Source: an uncultured Prevotella sp. (GTDB lineage: Bacteria; Bacteroidota; Bacteroidia; Bacteroidales; Bacteroidaceae). Taken from it: a stretch of 13,017 nt of DNA. The stretch spans positions 1 through 13,017 of the forward strand of contig ONMG01000229.1 in the NCBI GenBank assembly GCA_900318855.1, read 5' to 3'. Shown here piece after piece: positions 1 to 6,645 of the stretch. The position numbers and the translations under genes were made by a program. Under the pieces are notes generated by a model that made no database searches, had not been told where the DNA came from, and was given only the letters and a program-made list of their open reading frames with translations. The first letter of the stretch is position 1. Every line of letters begins with the position of its first letter.

Positions 1-748
1 CCACGGCCAGCAGATAGAAGAGTTTCTTGAGTTTCGGGAGGTATTTCAGCTCTATTTGCTTAATAAGCAGGATGTCCACTTCAAGCATCATGTTCATGGT
101 CTTCAGCAGGTTCTCCGAGAAGTTTCGCTGTTCAAGGAAGAAGGGATAGAAGCCGTGGTGGAGATAGTCGGCAAAGTAGCGCTGAGCGTCGGTCACGGCG
201 AGTATCTGTTTCTCTATCTGCTCGTGGTTGCAGAGCAGCTCGTGCAGCGTATAGGGATGGAAATTGCTGCCGGCCTGAAGGTTGAGATATTCGCGGAAGG
301 AGAATCCACGCAGGTTGTAGCTATGGGCTATGCCGTTGAGTTCCGGGTTCTCTTCCTTCAGCCTCATCACGCTTGAGCCGGTGAACACGATCTTCAGTTC
401 GGGGTAGAGATCGTAGCAACGCCGAAGCTCTCGGCTCCAGTCGGGCTGCTTGAACACTTGGTCGATGAGCAGCACGCGGCCTCCGTTTTCAACGAATTCG
501 CCCGCGAAGCTGGTGAGTCCCCGGTACTGGAAGTAGAAGTTGTTCATGTTGATGTACAGACACCTGTGGTCGCCCTGCCGGAAATGCTCCTTGGCGAACT
601 GCAGGAGAAATGTCGTCTTGCCCACGCCGCGCGTACCCTTGATTCCGATGAGGCGCTGGCTCCAGTCGACCTCATCCATGAGGATGCGCCGCACCGGAGC
701 ATGGGTATGCTCTACAAGATAGTCGTGAGTTCTGAACAAGGCTTCCAT
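1..748 (-). CDS. AAA_14/DUF4143-type ATP-binding protein (C-terminus outside window)
   Basis: This is the N-terminal 249 residues of a P-loop ATPase of the AAA_14 (plus usually DUF4143) type that is abundant in Bacteroidales. The gene runs off the left edge, so the C-terminal half is not seen. The start is the ATG at 748-746; the protein begins MEALFRTHDYL. Visible motifs are a Walker A, GTRGVGKT, at residues 38-45; a Walker B strand, RVLLIDQ, at 91-97; and a downstream FTGSS sensor-like stretch near residue 122. The family normally has Asp-Glu in Walker B (LLDE or LIDE), but here the second acidic residue is Gln97 (codon CAA at 460-458). The reading frame is otherwise intact. Members are often linked to mobile or toxin-like loci, but their biological role is poorly known, and nothing here shows a partner. 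A TACCTTTG promoter box lies about 35 bp upstream. Confidence 0.87.
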   Translation of the reverse strand, partial: MEALFRTHDYLVEHTHAPVRRILMDEVDWSQRLIGIKGTRGVGKTTFLLQFAKEHFRQGDHRCLYINMNNFYFQYRGLTSFAGEFVENGGRVLLIDQVFKQPDWSRELRRCYDLYPELKIVFTGSSVMRLKEENPELNGIAHSYNLRGFSFREYLNLQAGSNFHPYTLHELLCNHEQIEKQILAVTDAQRYFADYLHHGFYPFFLEQRNFSENLLKTMNMMLEVDILLIKQIELKYLPKLKKLFYLLAV

Positions 749-782
749 GCACTTATTTTTGTTTGTTTCTGAATCCCAAATG

Positions 783-813
783 CAAAGGTAATATATTCTT
801 TGATAAATGCAAA
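783..813 (-). promoter_or_regulatory. Bacteroidales promoter for the AAA_14 ATPase
   Basis: Read on the minus strand, TACCTTTG (790-783) matches the Bacteroides -7 consensus TAnnTTTG. A TTTG -33 box lies at 813-810, exactly 19 bp upstream. The predicted transcript start is near 776, giving a leader of about 28 nt that is A-rich and has no Shine-Dalgarno site, as is usual in this phylum. Confidence 0.7.
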
Positions 814-948
814 GTATAGTTTGCAAAATCTCCTTTAAATAATGTTATTTGGAAACGGTGTCGAGGACTGATGTGTAGGCGATGCGTCTTCCTCTCACTC
901 CGGGTTGAGAGGTGGTGTCGCCCTGGGGAGAGACTTTATTGCCCAGCG

Positions 949-1038
949 ATGATTCAACTTGTTGCCGGTCTGCTTGTTATGTTGGCATTTGAGGACGATG
1001 AGGACGAAAATAACCAGAGTGGGTGGTGGAGTCGGTAG
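949..1038 (+). CDS. Possible 29-residue small protein (weak)
   Basis: An ATG-initiated frame encodes a short hydrophobic stretch (LVAGLLVMLAF) followed by an acidic run (EDDEDENN) and a WWSR end. A GGGAGAG purine tract lies about 20 nt upstream. No TAnnTTTG promoter is seen directly before it. The composition (hydrophobic, then acidic) could be a tiny membrane peptide or a remnant of a larger protein, but a 29-codon frame easily arises by chance. I do not recognise it. Confidence 0.15.
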   Translation: MIQLVAGLLVMLAFEDDEDENNQSGWWSR

Positions 1039-1146
1039 GGGAGGGTGTTATTTATAGATGGAGACTTCGCTGTGAGGCGGGCTGCTGAGATGGGAGATAG
1101 CAAAATCGTCTGGCGGTAATGGTTTGGAAAGTAAGTGGCCGGATAT

Positions 1147-1177
1147 TTTGCTATGAAGGGGTTTTGACGTAACTTTG
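1147..1177 (+). promoter_or_regulatory. Bacteroidales promoter for the ATP-grasp-like gene
   Basis: TAACTTTG at 1170-1177 is a perfect TAnnTTTG -7 box. TTTG at 1147-1150 is the -33 box, with a 19-bp spacer. Transcription should begin near 1184, leaving a leader of about 20 nt that ends in AAAGAG immediately before the ATG at 1203. Confidence 0.75.
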
Positions 1178-1202
1178 CATCAGAATAAAGACAAACAAAG
1201 AG

Positions 1203-2306
1203 ATGAGTTTGAAATTGCATGTCTTCAACCCTGAGCACGACATTGCGTTGGCCACTAATGTGGTGCAGTTCACGCCGCCTCATGCTGCGCGGTCGCTGAG
1301 GGCTGAATTGGGTTTCCTGCCCGCCCTGTGGGCCGATGAGGGCGACTGGGTGCTGGTCGATGATGCGGTAGCGGCCCGTTCGGCAGTGCGTAAGTTCAGC
1401 GGTCGTACGGGCAGGGTCAGCTTCGTCACACCATCGGATTTGGCCAATCTGGCTCCAGCACATTCTGAGCTTACGGTAAGCCCATGGGGGTGGGACTCGG
1501 CGTTGTGCCGAAGGCTGCTTGCTTGCTGTCAGGGATTGAGGCCGGTACTGCCTTCGCCCGAAATACTCACAGCAATCCGGCTGATGAGCAACAGGCGTTT
1601 CGCAGCCAAGGTGCTGTTGCACGAGATAACAGGCTCAGACAGCCGTCTTGTGGGGCGCAGCCGATATTATGACGGCAATGCCACGCTGATTGATGCTGTT
1701 GTAGCCGATTTCGGAGGGCGGGCTGTGCTCAAGGCTCCCTGGAGCAGCAGCGGACGCGGCATCCGTTATGTGGAAGGCGGACTTACCGACTATCAGCTGA
1801 GGTGGGCTGCCAACATCATTCAGCGGCAGGGGGGTATTATGGTGGAACCCTATTATAATAAGGTGAAGGATTTTGCCATGGAGTTCTGGGCCGAGGCCGA
1901 CGGCACGGTGAGCTATAGGGGCCTGTCGCTTTTCACCACCGTCAACGGGGCTTATTCGGGCAATCTCCTGGCTCCTGAGGCCTTGAAGGAGCAGCTGCTT
2001 GCTCCTTATGTCGGCAGCGACCTGCTCTGCAAAGTGCGAGATGAGATTGTGCGGCGCCTGAACGGCAGGTTGCGCGGTGTCTACTGTGGTCCCTTCGGCA
2101 TTGACATGATGATAGTGGAGGGTGAGCAACGGCAGGGGTTCCTTCTGCATCCCTGTGTGGAGATGAACCTCAGACGCACCATGGGGCATGCTGCCTTGGC
2201 ACTCACGCCGGCCGAAGGCGAGCGGCCCAAGGTGATGACAATCTCCTTCGACGGTCATTATCATCTTGGCCTGCGGCCATGGCTCTATGGAGGGTACGAG
2301 GCCTGA
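1203..2306 (+). CDS. Uncharacterised protein with ATP-grasp-like motifs
   Basis: This is a 367-residue soluble protein with no signal peptide or membrane segment. I do not know a named function. It begins with a distinctive motif, NPEHDIALA, at residues 9-17. Features that fit an ATP-grasp fold are a Lys-plus-glycine loop, KAPWSSSGRG (177-186), for nucleotide phosphates; an acidic VEP strand (214-216) followed by DFAMEF; GPFGIDMMIV with Asp301; and LHPCVEMNLRRT with Glu320 and Asn322. The last three match the Asp...Glu-x-Asn metal-binding set of ATP-grasp ligases. ATP-grasp enzymes join a carboxylate to an amine or thiol through an acyl-phosphate; the substrates here cannot be inferred. The ATG at 1203 follows AAAGAG and a well-placed promoter. 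The gene appears monocistronic, ending at a hairpin shared with the convergent helicase gene. Confidence 0.85.
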   Translation: MSLKLHVFNPEHDIALATNVVQFTPPHAARSLRAELGFLPALWADEGDWVLVDDAVAARSAVRKFSGRTGRVSFVTPSDLANLAPAHSELTVSPWGWDSALCRRLLACCQGLRPVLPSPEILTAIRLMSNRRFAAKVLLHEITGSDSRLVGRSRYYDGNATLIDAVVADFGGRAVLKAPWSSSGRGIRYVEGGLTDYQLRWAANIIQRQGGIMVEPYYNKVKDFAMEFWAEADGTVSYRGLSLFTTVNGAYSGNLLAPEALKEQLLAPYVGSDLLCKVRDEIVRRLNGRLRGVYCGPFGIDMMIVEGEQRQGFLLHPCVEMNLRRTMGHAALALTPAEGERPKVMTISFDGHYHLGLRPWLYGGYEA

Positions 2307-2326
2307 TAGCCTTATTGAGTATACGA

Positions 2327-2364
2327 AAAGGAGCAAAGGTTTTCCGAAATTCCTTTGCCCCTTT
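2327..2364. terminator. Shared convergent terminator hairpin
   Basis: AAAGGAGCAAAGG (2327-2339) pairs with CCTTTGCCCCTTT (2352-2364), making 13 positions with a single A/C mismatch and a 12-nt loop. The right arm reads into CTTTCTTC on the plus strand, and the minus strand reads into CTCCTTTTCG. It lies between the stop codons of two converging genes (2306 and 2406), so it could terminate both. A separate perfect hairpin, GTGTCA/TGACAC (2374-2389), lies closer to the helicase stop. Confidence 0.6.
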
Positions 2365-2405
2365 CTTCGGGGTGTGTCAGGCATGACACTAACTGTTGTG
2401 GCTGC

Positions 2406-4871
2406 CTAACCGATTATCTTATAGCGGGCAAATTTCAGCAGCAATTTCTTGACACCGGCATTCTTGAAGTTCACCTGGGCTGTGGCATTCTCCCCTGTTC
2501 CCTCGACATGCTCAACTGTCCCTATTCCGAAGCGCTGGTGTTCAATGACTGTTCCTTCTTTTAGTTGTGAATCTCCGCTTCCCGTATGCTGAAGCGTGCG
2601 TCCGCCATTGGTTATCGCCTTGTTGATTTTCACCAGGCGCCCACCGTTGCGGAGAAGCTGTTGCTTAAACGAATCGCTCAGCGGATTGACAGCCGTCTCT
2701 GGCTGTCTTGGTCCTGTCACCTTCGGCTTGACATCGGCCATGAATTGGCTGGCCACAGGTCGGCTGTTCTGCATCCTCGGATTGAAGCGCGCTCCATTGC
2801 CCCAATCTGAACTCCCCATATAGGGCCGGTTGGGCTCATATTCATGCGCACTGCCATTGCGCCCTGACTTTCGATAAGCACCGAAAGGCATGTCGTCGTC
2901 AGCGTCAACCAGTGTGCCGTCAATGTCCCCAAGAAAGCGGCTTGGTCCATTCTCAGTCACTGTGCCATAGCGCATGCGATGCTTGGCATAGGTGAGATAG
3001 CAATGCTTCTCGGCCCGCGTGATGGCCACATACAGTAACCGCCGTTCTTCCTCCAGCATTCTGTCGGAATCTACCGACATGGCACTTGGGAAGATGTTCT
3101 CTTCGAGTCCCACTACAAACACTGTAGGGAATTCCAGTCCTTTGGCTGCATGCACGGTCATCAGGTTCACCTTGCTGTCGCTGTCGTCGTCGCTGTCCAG
3201 GTCGCTCATGAGCGAAACTTCCTGCAGGAAGTCGGTCAAGAAGACATGGTCTTCATTGTCGGTTTCTCGATTGCTCTCAACGAAGTCCTGCATAGCCGTG
3301 AGAAGCTCGTTCAGATTTTCCTGCCGCGACACGTCATCGGGCGATGTACCCGAGAAGATGTCGGCCGAGATACCCGACTGCTTGATAATCGTCGTTCCCA
3401 GTGTGTAGACATCGTCGACTGCGGCTTTGCGGATGAAGTCTTCTATCATCGTGCGGAAGCCTTCGAGCTTCTTCATCGTGCCGCTGTTCACTTTCAGCTG
3501 GTAGTCAGCAGGATGGCCTATTACCGTCCACAGGCTCACCCCATTCTTTCGGGCAGCCTCCCCAATGCGTGCCACTGTCGTGTTGCCGATGGCCCTGGCC
3601 GGATAATTGATGATTCGCTTGAATGCCTCCTCGTCGTCAGGGTTGGCTACCAGGCGGAAGTAGGCGATGACATCCTTGATTTCCTTACGCTGATAGAAGC
3701 TCATTCCGCCAAAGATGCGGTAGGGTATATGCTGTCGGCGCATCTCCTCCTCAAAGCTTCTGCTCTGTGCATTCGTCCTGTAGAGGATGGCAAAGTCGCT
3801 GAACTCGCTTCCTTCCTTCGACTTCAGTTTGAGTATCTCCTTGCACACCACAACTGCCTCCTCCTTATCGGAGTAGGTGGGCTTGAGCTTGATTTTCTCA
3901 CCCACGGCATTCTTGCTGAACACCTCCTTGGGTATCTGACGCTCGTTATGGCGGATGAGGCTGTTGGCGACCTTGACGATATTCTGCGTTGACCTGTAGT
4001 TCTGCTCCAGCTTGAAGAGCTTGCAGTCGGGATAGATTCTTTGGAAATTCAGGATGTTGTCGATGTTGGCTCCCCGGAAAGCATAAATGCTTTGGGCATC
4101 GTCGCCTACCACACACACATGATGGTTCTCGCGGGTCAGGAGCGATACAATCTGCTGTTGCGCGTGATTGGTGTCCTGATACTCATCCACAAGTATGTAC
4201 TGGAAGCGTGTTGCATATTTCTTCCTCACTTCCTCGTGCTCGCTGAAGAGCTTGAATGTCTGGACGAGCAAGTCGTCGAAATCCATGGCATTAGCCTTCC
4301 GGCAGCGCTGCTCATACCGAGCAAAGATATTGCCCACTTCGGGCACTCCCGCATAAGTGTCTTTATCCTGTGTACGAGGGTCGTTCAGATAGTGCTCCGA
4401 GTCGATAAGTTGGTTCTTCGCCATTCCTATGCGCTTGTGCACTGTAGCAGGCTTATACACCTTCTCGTCCAGTTGCATTTCCTTTACGATGGACTTGATA
4501 AGCGACCGGGAGTCGGCATCATCATAGATGGTAAAGTTCGACTCAAAACCGATAACGCTGGCCTCGGCTCTGAGAATTCGTGCGAACAGAGAGTGAAAAG
4601 TACCCATTTTGAGCTTCAAGGCCCGTTCTGCTCCTACGAGTTCGCCGATGCGCGCCTTCATCTCGTTGGCCGCCTTGTTGGTGAAGGTGAGTGCAAGAAT
4701 ATTCCACGGTTGCATTCCATGTTGGAGCAACCATGCTATTTTATAGGTGAGTACGCGTGTCTTCCCCGACCCGGCCCCGGCAATGACCAGCTGTGGCCCA
4801 TCCACATAGCAGACGGCCTTCAGCTGACTCTCGTTGAGTGCCTTGGCAAAAAGACTCATATTATTATCCAT
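2406..4871 (-). CDS. pcrA: UvrD/PcrA-type superfamily 1A DNA helicase
   Basis: This is a full-length 821-residue 3'-to-5' DNA helicase of the PcrA/UvrD group, which acts in nucleotide excision repair, mismatch repair and clearing proteins from DNA. The SF1A motifs occur in order: a Q-motif (NESQ, 13-16), Walker A (AGAGSGKT, 31-38), motif II (DEYQ, 229-232), motif III (GDDAQSIYAFRG, 256-267), motif IV (QNYRST, 290-295), motif V (TVHAAKGLEF, around 572-581) and motif VI (LLYVAITRA, around 612-620). The last 49 residues (VIEHQRFGIGTVEHVEG onward) form the Tudor-like C-terminal domain that in PcrA/UvrD contacts RNA polymerase. The start is the ATG at 4871; an in-frame ATG four codons later is an alternative. 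It is 39 bp downstream of mtgA with no clear promoter between, so probably co-transcribed. PcrA and UvrD cannot be told apart from sequence alone. Confidence 0.95.
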   Translation of the reverse strand: MDNNMSLFAKALNESQLKAVCYVDGPQLVIAGAGSGKTRVLTYKIAWLLQHGMQPWNILALTFTNKAANEMKARIGELVGAERALKLKMGTFHSLFARILRAEASVIGFESNFTIYDDADSRSLIKSIVKEMQLDEKVYKPATVHKRIGMAKNQLIDSEHYLNDPRTQDKDTYAGVPEVGNIFARYEQRCRKANAMDFDDLLVQTFKLFSEHEEVRKKYATRFQYILVDEYQDTNHAQQQIVSLLTRENHHVCVVGDDAQSIYAFRGANIDNILNFQRIYPDCKLFKLEQNYRSTQNIVKVANSLIRHNERQIPKEVFSKNAVGEKIKLKPTYSDKEEAVVVCKEILKLKSKEGSEFSDFAILYRTNAQSRSFEEEMRRQHIPYRIFGGMSFYQRKEIKDVIAYFRLVANPDDEEAFKRIINYPARAIGNTTVARIGEAARKNGVSLWTVIGHPADYQLKVNSGTMKKLEGFRTMIEDFIRKAAVDDVYTLGTTIIKQSGISADIFSGTSPDDVSRQENLNELLTAMQDFVESNRETDNEDHVFLTDFLQEVSLMSDLDSDDDSDSKVNLMTVHAAKGLEFPTVFVVGLEENIFPSAMSVDSDRMLEEERRLLYVAITRAEKHCYLTYAKHRMRYGTVTENGPSRFLGDIDGTLVDADDDMPFGAYRKSGRNGSAHEYEPNRPYMGSSDWGNGARFNPRMQNSRPVASQFMADVKPKVTGPRQPETAVNPLSDSFKQQLLRNGGRLVKINKAITNGGRTLQHTGSGDSQLKEGTVIEHQRFGIGTVEHVEGTGENATAQVNFKNAGVKKLLLKFARYKIIG

Positions 4872-4910
4872 CCGAATGACTGTGTGATGTCTTATACTTT
4901 CTTTATACTC

Positions 4911-5642
4911 TTATCTGTTATGATGTCTGTAGACACCTCCTGCCGCTGTGTGTGGATTGATGTCTTCGCCCTCCTTGGGAAACGAGGGCATAAAGCGCAT
5001 CTGAGCCGCGATAGCCTTCTGGCGTTTCCGCATGAAGGGACCGGGATGAGCGCTGTCGAAAACTCTCGGATTGGGCAGGGTAGCGGCGATGAGCGCACAG
5101 TCGGAGCGCGAAAGCTCGGCTGCCGACTTGTTGAAATGATAGCGGGCACAAGCGTCGACGCCATAGATATGCTCGCCCATCTCGATGCTGTTCAGATAAA
5201 CTTCCATTATGCGCTGTTTGCTCCACAGCAACTCTATGAGAGCCGTGAAATACACCTCAAAGCCTTTTCGCGTCCAGGAGCGACCCGGCCAAAGGAACAC
5301 ATTCTTTGCCGTCTGTTGAGAGATGGTGCTGGCTCCTAATTTCTTTCCTCCTTTGTGCTTCATGTCGTGCCGGGCTGCTTTCTCTATTGCTGAGTAGTCG
5401 AAGCCATGATGCAGCAGGAACCGTTGATCCTCGCTGGCCATGACGGCCACGGGCATATGGGGAGATATCTCGTCCATGGACACCCAGTGATGATGAATGG
5501 TCAGACTACCATCCTCTACGCAACGGATGAGCATGAGCGGGGTGACATAAACAGGCAGGAAGCGGTAGACCACAACCGCTAAGATGGTGGATGCAAAGAA
5601 GAGGCATACCAGCCACTTGATAATGTTCTTAAGTCTTTTCAT
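4911..5642 (-). CDS. mtgA: Monofunctional biosynthetic peptidoglycan transglycosylase (GT51)
   Basis: MtgA polymerises lipid II into glycan strands at the outer face of the inner membrane. The protein has 243 residues from the ATG at 5642-5640 ([10 protein letters not shown]). A single N-terminal membrane segment spans about residues 7-29, with the catalytic domain outside. GT51 motifs are intact: ASEDQRF with catalytic Glu71 (69-75), [12 protein letters not shown] (103-114), [12 protein letters not shown] with the second key Glu147 (140-151), and an EMG that follows. There is no transpeptidase domain, and the length is typical of monofunctional enzymes. The frame stays open upstream to a GTG at 5672, but that would add [10 protein letters not shown] ahead of a normal signal anchor and would translate through a hairpin, so I prefer the ATG. 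It sits between an OmpA-like lipoprotein gene and pcrA in the same orientation. Confidence 0.95.
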   Translation of the reverse strand: MKRLKNIIKWLVCLFFASTILAVVVYRFLPVYVTPLMLIRCVEDGSLTIHHHWVSMDEISPHMPVAVMASEDQRFLLHHGFDYSAIEKAARHDMKHKGGKKLGASTISQQTAKNVFLWPGRSWTRKGFEVYFTALIELLWSKQRIMEVYLNSIEMGEHIYGVDACARYHFNKSAAELSRSDCALIAATLPNPRVFDSAHPGPFMRKRQKAIAAQMRFMPSFPKEGEDINPHTAAGGVYRHHNR

Positions 5643-5649
5643 AACAAAG

Positions 5650-5678
5650 GGGGATGCGGTCCTGGAAGCCACATCCCC
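5650..5678 (-). terminator. Hairpin between the ompA-like gene and mtgA (terminator or attenuator)
   Basis: On the minus strand, GGGGATGTGG (5678-5669) pairs with CCGCATCCCC (5659-5650), giving a 10-bp stem with one G-U pair and a 9-nt loop. It is followed by CTTTGTT and then the mtgA ATG at 5642. The U tract is weak. The hairpin could reduce read-through after the abundant lipoprotein gene and could also cover the mtgA ribosome entry region. Confidence 0.5.
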
Positions 5679-5706
5679 TTACATTTTCAGTTGATGAATG
5701 ACACGA

Positions 5707-6417
5707 TTACTTCAGCGTACCGTTGTTAGCCTGGTTCACCATCTCCTGACTTGCATAGAGATAAACCTCGACTCTGCGGTTGGCCTGGCGGCCAGCGGCA
5801 GTAGTATTGTCGCCGACAGGATTGGTCTCGCCAAAGCCCTTCACGCTCTTAATCTGGCTGTTGCCCACACCCAGTGACTGTAGGTAGAAAGAAACCGATG
5901 TAGCGCGGTCGAGCGACAGCTCCTGGTTCTTTGCCGTACTCTGCTCGGCTGTACAGTTCTTCCAGCCTTGATTGTCGGTGTAGCCCTGGATGTCGACATC
6001 ACAGGAGCTGTTGTTCTTCAGCACGGAAGCAAACTTGCTAAGGTCATTCTTGGAATTGGCAGCAAGCGTCGACTTGCCTGTCTGGAAGAGCAGTCCGGAG
6101 TCGAACGTCACCTTCACAGCCTTGAGACCATTGGCATCGGTCACTTCCTCCACCTTTGCATTCTGTACCTGGGCTGCTGTCTCCTGAGCCACCTTGTCCA
6201 TATGGCGGCCGATGATAGCGCCGGTTCCTGCACCTACAGCTCCGCCAATGGCTGCACCGATAGCTGCACCTTTACCGTGACCGATGATGCCGCCTAACAC
6301 AGCGCCAGCTGCAGCGCCAATACCAGTACCACCCAGAGAGTAGGTGCCTTGCTTAGTCTGACAACCTACTACTGTGAGCAGGCATGCCAGCAATGTCATT
6401 AATTTGAGCTTCTTCAT
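5707..6417 (-). CDS. OmpA-domain lipoprotein with glycine-zipper segment
   Basis: This 236-residue envelope lipoprotein probably tethers the outer membrane to peptidoglycan. It has an N-terminal lysine-rich signal peptide with lipobox VVGC; Cys19 would be lipidated. Residues 29-70 are a Gly/Ala-rich glycine zipper of the kind that inserts in or associates with membranes (GIGAAAGAVLGGIIGHG and GAAIGGAVGAGTG). From about 100 to 222 is an OmpA C-terminal peptidoglycan-binding domain: GYTDN (145-149), LSLDRATSV (167-175) and NRRVEVYL (213-220). Asp148 and Arg171 correspond to the diaminopimelate-binding pair of OmpA domains, but they are 23 residues apart here rather than the 15 I recall for Acinetobacter OmpA. 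The extra loop carries Cys155, and Cys139 lies on the preceding strand. It is the first gene of a likely run with mtgA and pcrA. Confidence 0.92.
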   Translation of the reverse strand: MKKLKLMTLLACLLTVVGCQTKQGTYSLGGTGIGAAAGAVLGGIIGHGKGAAIGAAIGGAVGAGTGAIIGRHMDKVAQETAAQVQNAKVEEVTDANGLKAVKVTFDSGLLFQTGKSTLAANSKNDLSKFASVLKNNSSCDVDIQGYTDNQGWKNCTAEQSTAKNQELSLDRATSVSFYLQSLGVGNSQIKSVKGFGETNPVGDNTTAAGRQANRRVEVYLYASQEMVNQANNGTLK

Positions 6418-6460
6418 AATTAGTTCTATTTTAAGTTGTCAATACTCTATATTTTTAATG

Positions 6461-6468
6461 CAAAGTTA
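6461..6468 (-). promoter_or_regulatory. -7 promoter box for the OmpA-domain lipoprotein gene
   Basis: The minus strand reads TAACTTTG (6468-6461), a perfect TAnnTTTG box, 43 bp before the start codon. No TTTG -33 box lies 19-21 bp upstream. The predicted leader is about 36 nt and AT-rich. Confidence 0.6.
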
Positions 6469-6511
6469 CTTCTTTTTTTATCATCAGCGGGCTCGTCCCG
6501 ACTTTTTTTAG

Positions 6512-6519
6512 TAATTTTG
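6512..6519 (+). promoter_or_regulatory. -7 promoter box for proS
   Basis: TAATTTTG matches TAnnTTTG. No clear -33 TTTG is present at the usual spacing. A start near 6526 would give a long leader of about 120 nt before the proS ATG at 6646, which contains three hairpins. Confidence 0.5.
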
Positions 6520-6567
6520 CCGCGAAATTAGCGATTCAGGCTATGACCGCAAAGGGGAAACACCTAT

Positions 6568-6628
6568 GACGAGGTAGGCAAATCCCTATTTCGTCCTGCC
6601 TCGGGCGGGAATCGTGCATAGTGCGATA
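6568..6628 (+). promoter_or_regulatory. Structured proS leader with alternative pairings
   Basis: Three hairpins follow one another. H1: GACGAGGTAGG (6568-6578) with CCTATTTCGTC (6585-6595), 11 bp including two G-U pairs, 6-nt loop. H2: CCTGCC (6595-6600) with GGCGGG (6604-6609), loop TCG. H3: ATCGTGC (6612-6618) with GTGCGAT (6622-6628). An alternative helix joins CGAGGTAGG (6570-6578) to CCTGCCTCG (6595-6603) and excludes both H1 and H2. No U-rich terminator tail follows. I do not recognise a known riboswitch or leader class. Confidence 0.4.
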
Positions 6629-6645
6629 TCAACTTCAACATCAAT

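Larger units (their letters stand above)
749..1202. other. Intergenic region between divergent genes
   Basis: This 454-bp gap holds the promoter of the minus-strand ATPase near its left end and the promoter of the plus-strand ATP-grasp-like gene near its right end. Between them is a perfect 7-bp hairpin (CCTCTCA 891-897 with TGAGAGG 906-912, 8-nt loop) without a U-rich tail on either strand, and a possible 29-codon ORF at 949-1038. I see no RNA gene or repeat in it. Confidence 0.6.

Noticed and set aside
891..912. Perfect 7-bp hairpin in the intergenic region, considered as a terminator
   Set aside because: It has no U-rich tail on either strand, and both flanking genes are transcribed away from it.
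3150..3992. 280-codon open frame on the plus strand within pcrA
   Set aside because: It is antisense to helicase motifs and shows no family signature.
4041..5339. 432-codon open frame on the plus strand across pcrA and mtgA
   Set aside because: It runs antisense to two genes with complete, ordered catalytic motifs, and its product shows no recognisable motif. It reflects codon bias of the real genes.
5643..5672. GTG at 5672 as the mtgA start
   Set aside because: It would add ten residues before a normal signal anchor and require translating through a stable hairpin; the ATG at 5642 gives the usual N-terminus.
6486..6510. Short CGGG/CCCG hairpin followed by a T7 run, resembling a plus-strand terminator
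   Set aside because: The stem is only 4 bp and no plus-strand gene lies upstream to terminate. The T-rich stretch is more likely part of the divergent promoter region.
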